DNA of 64,000 nucleotides, taken from contig BSYQ01000002.1 of NCBI GenBank assembly GCA_030272585.1, positions 6,944,001-7,008,000 of the forward strand, given 5' to 3'. Position numbers and translations under genes: made by a program. Shown here piece after piece: positions 31,971 through 41,480 of this stretch. Each line of letters opens with the position of its first letter. The first letter of the stretch is position 1. This stretch comes from Bryopsis sp. KO-2023. Taxonomy: Eukaryota; Chlorophyta; Ulvophyceae; Bryopsidales; Bryopsidaceae. A model generated the notes under the pieces. That model was given only the letters and a program-made list of their open reading frames with translations. It did no database searches and had not been told where the DNA came from.

Positions 31971-32790
31971 GACGACTCGCTGGGAAAAAATCTCTTCTGA
32001 CACAGCCAAGGAATACCATACCAGAACAGAAACCTCATGAGACCAGTTTTCGAGTTTGTGTTGAAGTGAATTCCCTGATATCTGCTTCACCTCCATATGT
32101 TTCCATGCATGTTTTGAGCCTCCTATTTTCGACACCACCAGAGGCGTATCATGAGCTTTTGTTTTCCACCATAACACAGGCTTCGTACTTTGGATCAGTA
32201 GAAAACTCTCGACCAACAGTTCCAAGAAAGCAGAAAATAAGGGTGAGACGCTCCTTTCTGATCGCTCGACTTTCTTTGAGAATCCGGACTCGTGTCTTAC
32301 ATACGAGCAGAGTGGCTGCTCGAGCAACAGGTAATACTCCTTTTTCGGCACAAGCGAGTGAGGGAAAAATACACTACCACTACCAGTCTCCTCTCCAAAA
32401 AAGGGATTTCTTGTTTTCGGTTGCCATCACCCTGACGAACCTCCACATAAGCGCTTGGCTTAAACACGCACTCACTGGCGGAAGGGCAGACCTCTGGATG
32501 GAATCCTTGCTTTCCTGCGACTTTGCTGCCCATCCACGTGGGAGCGGCGCCTCGTTTGTTTCGAAACGTGTTGATTGCACACCCAATCCTTCCTTCGTGA
32601 CTTTTTTGGGGGAGACCCGAAGTCGGCCAAATTGAGTTCCTCCTCCTCTGTCATCGTTCAACAAAATAAACCAATCAAGCTCGATACTAGAACTCTACTT
32701 TTTGATCAGGCAAGCGCCAGAAAGCATCGAATCTCAACCACTTTGCGTTCCACATTTTATACCACCCATACCTCTTGTTTTCATTGGTCT
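31971..32790. other. Stretch with long but unsupported open frames
   Basis: A 271-codon plus-strand frame (31,820-32,635) runs through here from duplicated non-coding sequence. It has no domain signature. A possible LINE 3'-end signature (GAGTGGCTGCTCGAGCAACA) is at about 32,308. Confidence 0.3.
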
Positions 32791-32792
32791 CA

Positions 32793-33053
32793 TTATGTAT
32801 CCAGGCGGCAGATGGTGCCATCTCCACATTTCGCTGCACAAGTACACATGCGCGGGAAAAGGGTGATTCTCAGCTTCCTCGAGCTCCACGAGTTTGACGG
32901 TGCTTCCTCTCCATTCCAAGTCTTCGCCACACAAGAAAACGTTTCTCGATCCTCGTCAAAAAGAAGCGCAAAAACTTTGCAGAGGACCTCTTCTGGCAGC
33001 TTCCACTCAATCTGTGATCTCTCCACAATCCTTTCAGCTTTTAAAGCTTTCAA
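32793..33053 (-). pseudogene. F-box relic 2 (WD40 part lost)
   Basis: 86 codons beginning MKALKAERIVERSQIEWKLP, then EEVLCKVFALL, DEDRETFSCVAKTWNGEE. This is the F-box of this family (compare EWDLPEGVLCQIL of the gene at 44,552). After the F-box the sequence turns unrelated and stops at 32,793. No WD blade follows. Confidence 0.7.
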
Positions 33054-33055
33054 AG

Positions 33056-33120
33056 CGGTGCTCTATGGTGGCCAAGACGTGGAATAAGTTATTCCACGTC
33101 TTGGCCACCATAGAGCACCG
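33056..33120. repeat. Perfect hairpin made of F-box sequence
   Basis: Arms 33,056-33,087 and 33,089-33,120 are exact reverse complements (32 bp) around a single G. Read on the minus strand, the arm next to relic 1 encodes CSMVAKTWN, the conserved end of the family F-box. Confidence 0.95.
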
Positions 33121-33210
33121 TTTCTAATCCTGGAATTGAAGAATGGTCAAAATTTTGCAGAGGACTTCTTCTGGGAGCTCCCACTCAGTCCTTGGGTTTT
33201 CGAGGGTCGC
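33108..33210 (-). pseudogene. F-box relic 1 (stop-interrupted)
   Basis: Reads NPRTEWELPEEVLCKILTIL, then QFQD and a TAG stop (33,124). In the same frame it continues KRCSMVAKTWN across the hairpin. It is an F-box fragment with one stop, adjoining relic 2 in the same orientation. Confidence 0.65.
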
Positions 33211-33244
33211 TGTCACGAAATAAAACAAGCATAACTGAAGAGGA

Positions 33245-33325
33245 GTGAGATGGAAAGAAAACTGGGTGATCCAACCAACCGAAAATATAACGAGACATGC
33301 CACGCTAGAGCCTATAGCATCAAGG
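33245..33325 (-). repeat. Short dispersed repeat R3, copy 3
   Basis: Reverse-strand AGGCTCTAGCGTGGCATGTC with a GGTTGGTTGG tail. Compare 55,405-55,485. Confidence 0.6.
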
Positions 33326-34440
33326 GAGTACAAAGAAAACCCCCATCCGGCAAGGGTGCTCCCATCGCTTCGGGGTCAGGTTACATCAAAACGAGATCAA
33401 GACACCTACACCTCTGCAACCACGCTTTCGTTTTTCACAGTGTGTACCTATGGCAGCCTCGATCGCCAGTCTTTTCATCCTGAGCTCCTTGCGACTCTGT
33501 CGGGGATTTTTTTTCTTCGCACGCATGTTCTCTTTTCTTTCACTTCATTTCACATGAGAAAAAAAAAAATACACTGTTTGATACACTTGCAATACCAAAC
33601 GGCCGCAGTATCTCCTCCATGGTGTATTTTTTTCCCTCGAAACGTTCGCTTCTACAATCGGATTTCGACGCTGGATCGACAGTCTATGAAAAGTGCGGCT
33701 AAGGATTTACACACTAGGGTCAGATTCTCTCGGAAAAAGCAGACCTGTACTGAGCGTGAAAGAAAAAATCGGTCGACGATGAGAAAACAACATAAGAAAA
33801 ACTCTCCAGCGATCCCAGCGCTACCTGACCAAAACCGATCGAAACACAGAGAGCAACGTGCGACGCGCAACAGAAAGATCAAACGCAAAAGAAAGCTTTT
33901 TGCAGTCTACCTTGTGAGAAGTCGGTGGGGTGTTCTTGTCGATCTTCCCAGCCAAGCTGGTGAGCGCCACCAGTTTGCAGGCCAGGGTTTTCTTTTCAGG
34001 TGCTGCCCAACATTGGGCATATTAGTCACCTTGTCGTCAGTGAGTGTGTTCCTGCAACGTTTTCGACCAAGAAAATACTTTGAAAAAAAGCTTCCCCATG
34101 AAGTGCCGCACTCTAACACGAAAGCCTTAAGAATGATAGTGAAAAGAAAAAAAAATGTAGATAGACAATGTTTTCTCAATGTATTTTTTGGAATCTTAAG
34201 AACTTTTTAATTTTTTTTTTGGGGGGGGGAATATATAATATATATATATATATATATGAAGAATGCAATAGCAATCCAGGTTTTCTTTGTGAGGTTACGC
34301 TTTCTTGATCACATGTCAATCGTGGCGCGATCAAAGCCCAAGTAGAGCTTTGTGCGATTACAACTGGCTAAAACATCCAATAGTCTGCTGATACACCTGT
34401 CCAGCTTTTTCACAATTGAAGAAAATCAAAACAAGTTTGA
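33326..34440. other. Non-coding stretch
   Basis: A 321-codon plus frame (33,245-34,210) crosses this region but begins inside repeat R3, is Lys/Arg-rich and has no signature. An (AT)n microsatellite lies at 34,231-34,257. Confidence 0.4.
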
Positions 34441-34476
34441 TCATCATTTTTCTTGAAGATGAGTTAACATGAATGC

Positions 34477-34549
34477 CGCCCACGGCAAGACTCGAACCTG
34501 CAATCTCTTGCTCCAGAGGCAAACGCCTTCTTCATTAGGCCACGTGGAC
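34477..34549 (-). tRNA. tRNA-Arg-like gene with CTG anticodon, probably a pseudogene
   Basis: The 73-nt cloverleaf has paired acceptor (GTCCACG/CGTGGGC), T-stem with TTCGAGT, and an anticodon stem TTTGC/GCAAG. The body is that of tRNA-Arg, close to the copy at 43,806. The loop CTCTGGA gives anticodon CTG (a glutamine anticodon) instead of CCG, and the D-loop GG pair is changed to GA. It lies in an inverted duplicate of the 43.4-43.9 kb segment. Confidence 0.6.
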
Positions 34550-34639
34550 ACTCGACAATTTCTCGGTTGACTAGCTCTTAACCTGTGACGAGTGCTGAAT
34601 GCGAAGTTCCCAGAAGTACAAAGCCACCTTCCATCCACG

Positions 34640-35262
34640 CCAAACCGTACAGATCCGGCGCTACCCTGCTCGGCTGTTACAGCAATTTGAGGTACTTCAT
34701 TCTCAGGTTCTCTTTTATTTTTCTCTTTTTCGAGTGCGGGTAATACAGAGCTTCAGGTGTGCATGCGTTTTCCCCTCAACGATGCGCCCCCAGTCCCTTC
34801 AGCATGATGATCCTGGTGATTTTTGTATTGGAACGACGGTCCACTCTGTGCATCTCGTCCTCCACCAATCAGAGTGTGCTGGAGGCAGCAGAACTGACAT
34901 TTGGTTTTGTCGCCTGCGCTTGAAGTCCGCCTCAAAGCCTGAACACGACGTAACCTAAATCCACACTACATATTGTCGAGCAGGGTAGCGCCTGCTTATC
35001 ACCCAAGCGGGGACTGTTGAGCGTGGATCGAAGGTGTCTGTCCTTGGTCCTGTGCTGAGCGTTGATGGTGCATCCTTTCCAAGGGGTGGGTCTGCTCTGG
35101 CGCCTTCTCTGAGGAGTCGGTGGCGGGATAGATGATGTGCTAGGTAATGCGCCAGGCGGGAAACCGAGCAGCGACTGGCCGCCTGCCTTGGTGGGAGGAC
35201 AATGCACCAGAGCTGAGTACAGGGTTCACGTGATAGACAGCCAGAGGGACCGCTCAATTTTG
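34640..35262 (-). repeat. Half copy of foldback family FB3
   Basis: Shares the FB3 arm landmarks CGAGCAGGGTAGCGCCTGCT, ACCCAAGCGGGGACTGTTGA, GGCGGGAAACCGAGCAGCGA and GAGGACAATGCACCAGAGCT. It also shares an inner part, with AGAACTGACATTTGGTTTTG, with 43,410-43,730. Only one arm is present. Confidence 0.75.
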
Positions 35263-35375
35263 TTTTTTGTTTCACGACTTTTGGAATCATTCTGCGCCTC
35301 GTTTGCCACTTGTTTTTCACCAATACTTCATTTACGTTCACAATCAAAAGAAAAATTTGTTCGATACTTGCCGTG

Positions 35376-35456
35376 GCAGAAGTGGCCGAGTGGTCCAAGG
35401 TGTTAGACAACCTGATGGAGCTCGTCTCCGCGTGGGTTCAAACCCCACCTTATGCA
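35376..35456 (+). tRNA. tRNA-Ser-like (long variable arm), shortened anticodon arm
   Basis: Acceptor GCAGAAG pairs with CTTATGC except for one mismatch. The A-box is TGGCCGAGTGG. A variable arm GGAG-CTCGT-CTCC and a perfect T-arm (GTGGG-TTCAAAC-CCCAC) are present. The anticodon region TTAGACAACCTGA is about four bases shorter than the normal 17, leaving no 7-base loop. A TTTTTCTC terminator-like run follows. Class II shape (Ser or Leu) is clear; identity and function are not. Confidence 0.5.
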
Positions 35457-35789
35457 AGGATATGTTACATCCATCAGCCATTTTTCTCAATCAAATCCAA
35501 AATATCTCACTGGATACCTCTCTTTACAACAGATTTTTCTCTTTCAACAGAAGCCCTCCAATATGTGTATAGTTTTCCTCACTCTAATCACTTTTGGTTT
35601 TTGTTTGCTTGTTTTTGGGGTGCAGTCTTGCTGTGCTTAAGAAAAAACCTCACCATGGTGGTAATTTAAGTTACATACGTATGTTCGAGCCCAACGCACT
35701 CGTTGTACGTCTGAATTGGTACCATGGTCAAGAAACGTTTGACGACGGAACACACCAAACTTTTCTTTCTTTTTCCATGTTGCCCTGTA

Positions 35790-36320
35790 GGCAACATCGA
35801 ATGCACAGCCAGCTTGGTTGTGGGGTTTTTCGCTTTTGTTGGGAAAGCAAGTGGGTTGGTGTAACTTCTAAAATAACCATGAACATTCAGGATCCACTAA
35901 AACACGCACACACACAAGGGCACCGAAAACAACAACAGTTTTTTTCCACCCAACATGCATGAAAATCCCCCCAAAAAATGTAAAAGAAAATCGAAAACAA
36001 AAACAAAACCCCGCCGGCGGTTTCAGCACCGGCGGCTACGACCTCTCTGGCGCATGACAATTCGAGAGTGAAGGTTCGAACCCAGGACCTGGTGTCGAGG
36101 GATCTTCTAGCAGATCCCCTTGATTAGCGGGCGAACAATGACATTCAGCGATGTCGCACTCAAGTACCCTCCCAAGGATGATTCACCCAACCTATTGCCA
36201 GAAACTCGAGCAAGAGGCTCTCCCACGTCTTCGAAGACGTCCCCGGTCCAAACCAGCCGTCCGAATCCCTGTCCTCGCGATGCTCACGCGTAATGACCAA
36301 AGCCACCAAAAAGTCAGGTG
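35790..36320 (-). repeat. SINE-like repeat R2, copy 3
   Basis: Reverse-strand copy of the unit at 37,735-38,556. It includes the B-box-like GGGTTCGAACC, the hairpin CCGCCGG...CCGGCGG and the TCGATTTTC tail region. Confidence 0.8.
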
Positions 36321-36439
36321 ATTTTCCCCTTTCCCTCGTCTGCCCTTTCAGATAGTCCAACAACATATTTTTTGAGAGGGTGGATGTGTGCATATTTATG
36401 CGTCATGTGATTGCGAAAAAATATTTTGTGTTTTATGAT

Positions 36440-36570
36440 TGGGTTTCTCCAGCCGGAGCTGTCCAGCGAGCAGAAAGCAACCATCCGGAAAGATCAGAGG
36501 AAAAGGATGTACAGAGAACAAAGAAAACGGTGGCATTTTTTGTTGCTTTCCATGGTGAAGGATATCAGGT
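36440..36570 (+). other. Possible isolated exon
   Basis: After a TTCTCCAG acceptor the frame reads PELSSEQKATIRKDQRKRMY, then REQRKRWHFLLLSMVKDIR, and meets GTTCGT at about 36,569. It is strongly basic. The length and splice sites are exon-like, but no neighbouring exon is convincing. Confidence 0.25.
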
Positions 36571-36846
36571 TCGTGCTGTGTTTTTGTGAATGGTTACTTT
36601 GCTGCCCTTTCCATCGAAAAGAATTGCATCGGGTGTTTTCTGGAGGATATACACATGTGTGTGTAAATGATGGGTTTGAACGCAATTTCATGCACAAAGC
36701 AACATTGATATATATTTTTTTGAGGGGGTCGTCACCTGTGCATTTCCCCCTGACTTCTCTCAGAATTCTAGCGTTGCATTTGATTGGGTGCAGAGAACAT
36801 CTTTGCTTTTGTCCTTTGGCCATCATGGAATCTTTTTAGCGAATGA

Positions 36847-36901
36847 AATCGTCGTATTAATACGACGATTAAATCGGCGCTTATCAATATTGATAAGCGC
36901 C
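36847..36901. repeat. Two adjacent perfect palindromes
   Basis: 36,847-36,870 (24 bp, centred on ATTAAT) and 36,876-36,901 (26 bp, centred on AATATT) are each exactly self-complementary, five bases apart. Role unknown. Confidence 0.95.
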
Positions 36902-36968
36902 ATCCCCAATTGGTAGACTTGCTCTCTGGGATTCAAGCAAAACCCAGCCCCTGCGTTACGGAGCAGCG

Positions 36969-37270
36969 TCACAGATCTGGAGTAAACCTCCACACTATAA
37001 AAAAAAAAAAAAAAAAAACCTCCACACTACCCGCATCAATGATGTCTCTGGGTAAACTGCCAAACGCAACAGATGCCCCCAGGTCGATTGCCACCTCGAT
37101 TGTCGTGAAAAACGTTCGCTTTATCTGTTGGTGCACTCTTTGCGTCCCCTCTTTCATCCATACCAATGAGGACTCAAGATCAGGCTGGCCATTCATGAAG
37201 CTTGCTCCTGCCATAGAGCTCTTTGCATTTCGGGGCGCGATCGCCTGGCTGGCCGTTGAAGACGTCACAG
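36969..37270 (-). other. Unassigned open frame beside an A-run
   Basis: The minus frame reads VTSSTASQAIAPRNAKSSMA, then FMNGQPDLESSLVWMKEGTQ and EVAIDLGASVAFGSLPRDII. Composition is protein-like. It ends in a poly-A (37,000-37,018 on +) joined to a repeated CCTCCACACTA. It may be a gene remnant; I do not recognise it. Confidence 0.3.
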
Positions 37271-37382
37271 AGGCATCTGCTATGCAGAAGAAGAAGCATT
37301 CAATTCGATGTCAACTCTCATCACAAAAAAGCAACACAGAATAATCCCCCACCAGCCTCGTCCACGCGAGACCGTGTTGCAG

Positions 37383-37571
37383 CCATAGGCGCAACCAGGA
37401 TTCCGGGGGAGGGGGGGCCGGAATATTTTTTGGGGGGGCCAACTTTTAATTTTTGTACCGTGTAGTGAAAAAACTGCTGAATAGGATTTGTTTTTTTTGG
37501 CTTGCTAGCTTTCTTGGGGGGGCCCGCAAAGTTTTTAGGGGGGCCAGGCCCCCCTCTGGTTGCGCCTATGG
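37383..37571. mobile_element. 189-bp MITE with 16-bp terminal inverted repeats
   Basis: Perfect inverted ends CCATAGGCGCAACCAG (37,383-37,398) and their complement (37,556-37,571). They are flanked by the direct repeat TTGCAG (37,377-37,382 and 37,572-37,577), a likely target-site duplication. The inside is G-rich (GGGGGGGCC blocks near both ends) and has no coding capacity. Confidence 0.85.
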
Positions 37572-37734
37572 TTGCAGCGCGTATTTTAGTTTGCGCAATG
37601 AAAGTCCCTCCTCTGATGCTTGGCGATGCGCTCACGACATTTTCTTCTTCCAGGGAACACCTCAGCCGAGAATTTGGATCGGTTGTTTGTGAGAACTCCA
37701 GTGCCCCGCATTCCTTACTGACATTTAGTCTCGG

Positions 37735-38556
37735 TGCAAGGGTGTCAGTCGTCCCCCACCTGACTCTCTGGTGGCTTTGGTGACCACGCGTGAGCATCGC
37801 GAGGACAGCGATTCGGACGGCTGGTTTGGACCGAGGACGGATGTGAAGACGTCGGAGAGCCGCTCGACGCGGGCACCGCTCGAGTTTCTGGTGGTTGGGT
37901 GAATCATCCTTGGGGGGGTACTTGAGTGCGACATCGCTACATGTCATCGTTCGCCCGCTGGTCAAGGGGATCTGCTAGAGGATCCTTGGCCACCAGGTCC
38001 CGGGTTCGAACCTTCACAAACGAATTGTCATGCGCCAGAGAGGTCGTAGCCGCCGGTGCTGAAACCGCCGGCGGGGTTTTTGTTTTTGTTTTCGATTCTA
38101 CTTTTTACCTTTTTTGGGGGGGGTTTTGTTTTTGTTTTCGATTCTACTTTTCACCTTTTTTGGGGGGGGGTTCATGCACGTTGGGGGGAAAAAACTGCTA
38201 TTGTTTTCGGTGCCCTTGTGTGCGTTCGTGTTTTGTTGGATCCTGGATGTTTATGGTTCTGTTTTAATTTGCACCAACCCACTTGGTTTCCCAACAAAAG
38301 CGAAAAACCCCACAGCCAGCCCGTCGGCCCATTCCTCAAGATCAGTCAGACTGTGGCTGCAGATCCAACCAGAAGTCTACCAATCACCACCCATCTACTT
38401 TTCCTACCACCTTTTTCTTTTTTGGAAAAGCTGGTTTTGGCTGCACCCAACGGTCAGTCTGACTGACGTCCCTGACGTCCCTTTCGAGGGGCATTCCACA
38501 TCCCCTTTGGCCACCCTGACCAGCCACGTGTGGTGACATCCCATAAACACGCATAG
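37735..38556 (+). mobile_element. SINE-like repeat R2, copy 1 (long)
   Basis: Order of landmarks: ACCACGCGTGAGCATCGCGA, CGGCTGGTTTGGACCG, GACGTCGGAGAGCCGCTCGA, GTACTTGAGTGCGACATCGC, CGCTGGTCAAGGGGATCTGC, GGGTTCGAACC (pol III B-box match), hairpin CCGCCGG...CCGGCGG, TTTGTTTTCGATTCTACTTT (duplicated in this copy), GGATCCTGGATGTT, ACCAATCACCACCCATCTAC and CAGCCACGTGTGGTGACATC. It is non-coding. The B-box suggests a tRNA-derived, pol III-transcribed origin. Confidence 0.75.
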
Positions 38557-38636
38557 TTGGCGACGGACGAACCCACCCTTTGCGTTTGGACATTTCGCAC
38601 GTTGGCTGAACGGATTATTTGCAGGATCATGGATGA

Positions 38637-38672
38637 ATTGTCACCATATGGTGACAATCTCCCATGCATGGG
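38637..38672. repeat. Second pair of adjacent perfect palindromes
   Basis: 38,637-38,658 (22 bp, centred on CATATG) and 38,661-38,672 (CCCATGCATGGG). Same layout as the pair at 36,847-36,901, different sequence. An AT microsatellite follows at 38,688. Confidence 0.9.
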
Positions 38673-38699
38673 ATATTTTTATTTGGATATATATATATA

Positions 38700-39600
38700 T
38701 TTTTCTGTGAGAAAGTGTTCAGCTGGGGAAAAAACAGTAAAGTAAAAAGTCTCAGCTGGGGAGAAAGCATTAAAGTAAAAAGTCTTTCAGAGGTGAATGA
38801 AATATACAGAGGATCTAAAGGGGAGAATTTAAGCAAGAAAAAGGCTGGAACAGAAAAAAGCCAGCGAGTGTGTGGAAAGGAGTGTCTGGCACCACCAGTT
38901 TCCCATACAAAGAACAGATCGGCTCCGGAGCTTGGGGGTTGCATCCTTCTCTAAGCATCTGTTCGGAAATGAGATTAAAAATTGTGGAAAGGAGTAATTC
39001 AGGCAGGTGGTTGCCTATACAGTTTGAAAAGTAAGACCTGGTTTTGAAGAGACTTTGGAACAAGGGTCCTACTTCAGAAAATTCACATTCTTATATTTAA
39101 AGTGAGACGCCTGAATTTTAATATAGGTGAATATGAAGCTTCTTGGAATTGGAACTGAACGGGCACCAATCGAATCGAACCTCCACATATGCAGACCCAA
39201 ACGTAGAATTGATACGAATCCAAGTGGGTCACGCAGACGCATGAAAATAGATTATGACCAATAGTCTACCCGTAAAAACTATTCTCTTAGGTGGGAACAG
39301 GGTGTCTTTTTGATAGTCCCCAACCTCCGCTTTTTGGGCAAGCATGTACATGATGCTTGCAAGCTCTGTGACCATTAAATTGGTCTGCCACATAAACTGA
39401 AACCCTATAAATGCAATTCAAACTTAAAAAGCAGTATCTTCACAAGGCAAGCAAGTCGTTGAACATTGCTTTCCGAGGCTACAACAGATCGAAACTATAA
39501 AAAACAAAAGAGTGAGTATGCTCTGGCCAAAAACAGAAACAAAATGCACCTCACCAACACTGGTGTCTAGGAAAAATCAAACTTTCAAACGAGTGTGCAT
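38700..39600. other. Spacer, nothing recognised
   Basis: Contains a short tandem motif (CAGCTGGGGA...AAAGTAAAAAGTCT, twice near 38,720-38,785). No gene seen. Confidence 0.4.
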
Positions 39601-39630
39601 GGGCCGCAACTGTAAACAGTCCTTTCTCTG

Positions 39631-40779
39631 TTAACAGAAGCATTTCTGGTTGCTTTTGTTCTCGAAGACTCTCTTGCCGTCGTCGGTGGGGTCCTTCTTC
39701 ACCCAAGGACCGTTGCAGTTCTCGCAACGGCAGAAACCCCTCTTGAAGTCGGAAGCGCAGCACATGGTTTTGCCGGGTCCCGAGCAGGCGATGAGCTGGC
39801 TGGCGCCGCCGCAGGCGTCTCCGCTCTTGATCACCTTCTCTTCGGTTCCGGAAGTGGCGTCACCAGTGCACAGACTCTCCGCAACCACCGAGTCGCCCTC
39901 TGAAAAAACGACAAACTCGGTCAGAAAATGCACTGGAACCATGATGAGTAAAGGAGCCTTGTGTGAAAAAACTCACTGTTGCACGCGCTGGCGGATGCTG
40001 TGGCGAACGCATTCGCGACGGCGTTGGTAACAGCCTTCACATACGAGCTCTCGAAGTCTTCTTTGGTCCCAGAGTTGTTCACGCAGACGTCCGCCTGCGC
40101 CGCAGCCGCCGCCTCGGCAAGCGCCACGGACACGGCACGGACATCGGCGTAGCAGAAGGCGGTGGCGAACTCGCCGTCGAAGGCATCGGCGGCGGCTTGG
40201 GCGAGCGCTTCGGCGAAACTCAATGCGAAGGTGTTACCACCGGAGGCGGACCAGCCGCATGCGAAACCCCTGCCGTCGCACGTCACCTTGGCAGCGGCGT
40301 TCGACCAGACCTCGGCGATCGCGGTGGCAACTGCGGTGGCGGCGGCCTCGACCTTTCCACCCTCGCAAGCGTCCTTACCTTCGCCCCACCAGTCGTTGAA
40401 CGCTTCGCTGAACTTGCTCTGAGAGCTGCTCACCGCCTTTTAACAATGAAAAAAAAGAACAAAGTCGAATCGATTCGATTCTCTAACGAAAACGCCGGAA
40501 ATAAAGAAACACCTCGCAACAAAGATCACCTCGCAATCGGCGCCTGCTTGGCCCTTGCAGTTACCAGCAGTCACGAAAATCTGCAGGGAAGCGAAAGCAT
40601 TGCAGCTGGGATCGGCGGCTCCGGGGCAATCCACGGCCAGGCCGCTTCCTACAAAAACTCGAGCAGCCGTCAAGATTCAATCATTGGATTCAAGTAGCAC
40701 GACCTTGCTTTCCTCAGAGGCCCGTCGGCTACCCACCACACAAGAGCGCCACCAAAGCGAGGCAAAGAGCAGACTTCAT
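39631..40779 (-). CDS. Secreted Ala/Cys-rich protein, four exons
   Basis: Exons, in order of translation: 40,737-40,779, 40,530-40,648, 39,977-40,436, 39,631-39,899. All introns are GT-AG and phases agree, giving 296 aa. Exon 1 encodes the signal peptide MKSALCLALVALLC. The mature part starts GLAVDCPGAADPSCNAF. The middle exon is Ala-rich with hydrophobic periodicity (EAAATAVATAIAEVWSNAAA, ALAEAAAAAQADVCV, AVTNAVANAFATASASACN), which suggests packed or amphipathic helices. The last exon is Cys-rich (CCASDFKRGFCRCENCNGPW, ending KCFC). It is probably extracellular or in the cell covering, with disulfides. I know no enzyme family that fits. This is the cleanest gene model in the window. Confidence 0.85.
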
Positions 40780-40855
40780 CGTTGCTTTTTTTTGTTCAAC
40801 TGTCAAAAAAAAAGAAAGCTAGCCAACCCAGTTCGTCTCTGCTCTCCACTACGCA

Positions 40856-40863
40856 TTTTTTAT
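40856..40863 (-). promoter_or_regulatory. TATA-box candidate for the secreted-protein gene
   Basis: Minus-strand TATAAAAA, 77 bp upstream of the ATG at 40,779, a plausible distance for a short 5' leader. Confidence 0.5.
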
Positions 40864-41099
40864 AGTCCCCAAAAGCTTTGGACGGCAGCCCATGGGAAAA
40901 GATTTTTCCCGTAAGATTGCCATCATCAATCTACTCGTTTAACCTCTCCAGGCTCCACGGGTAGCGGAGCCTTCCAGAAAAAAAATTATAGAGTGCCTGA
41001 CGACTCTTTCTCCACAGTCGCCCTGTCAGACTAGCATTCAGGCCTTCCAGTTTGCCAGTCCCTGATGCTGTTCTGGTTGTACATTTCTGCAAGAAAGAG

Positions 41100-41300
41100 A
41101 AACCTTTGGTGAATAGGACTCCTCAGGCAACATGTAAATAGAGATTGATTGATTGTCATTCCAAAAAAGAAGAGAATACTACCATTGGATTTCAATGTAA
41201 GCATGTTTGTTTGCTTGTTTGGATTGACAGAGTGGCTCCTCGAGCAACATGTAATCATTGATTGATTGTTTGGGTTTGCATTCGAATTCGAGAGACGGAA
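41100..41300 (+). repeat. LINE 3'-end remnants with (ATTG)n tails
   Basis: Two short pieces, GACTCCTCAGGCAACATGTAA (about 41,119) and GAGTGGCTCCTCGAGCAACA (about 41,230), each run into (ATTG)n. They resemble the 3' end of the LINE at 41,481-42,415, which ends in (TTTG)n. Confidence 0.55.
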
Positions 41301-41480
41301 TTTTTGGACGTGACAGGGTAGTAAACGTTTCCTTTGTTTTTTTTTGGGGGGGGGGGAGAAGGATGGGCAATCCTCTGCTGACTTCTTAAACTGAAAAAAA
41401 TATGATGACATGACCTGAACTAGGGTCAGATCTTTTCAAGAATGCGTATTTTTTTTGTAACAAGAATAGTTGAGTCCTGA

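Noticed and set aside
31820-32635. 271-codon plus-strand open frame
   Set aside because: It begins in duplicated non-coding sequence, frames differ in the other copy, and there is no domain or codon signature.
33245-34210. 321-codon plus-strand open frame
   Set aside because: It starts inside repeat R3, lies antisense to the F-box relic flank, and is basic low-complexity sequence without a family match.
39963-40697. 244-codon plus-strand open frame opposite the secreted-protein gene
   Set aside because: It is the mirror of an Ala-rich GC-biased exon on the minus strand, which has a signal peptide and consistent splice sites.
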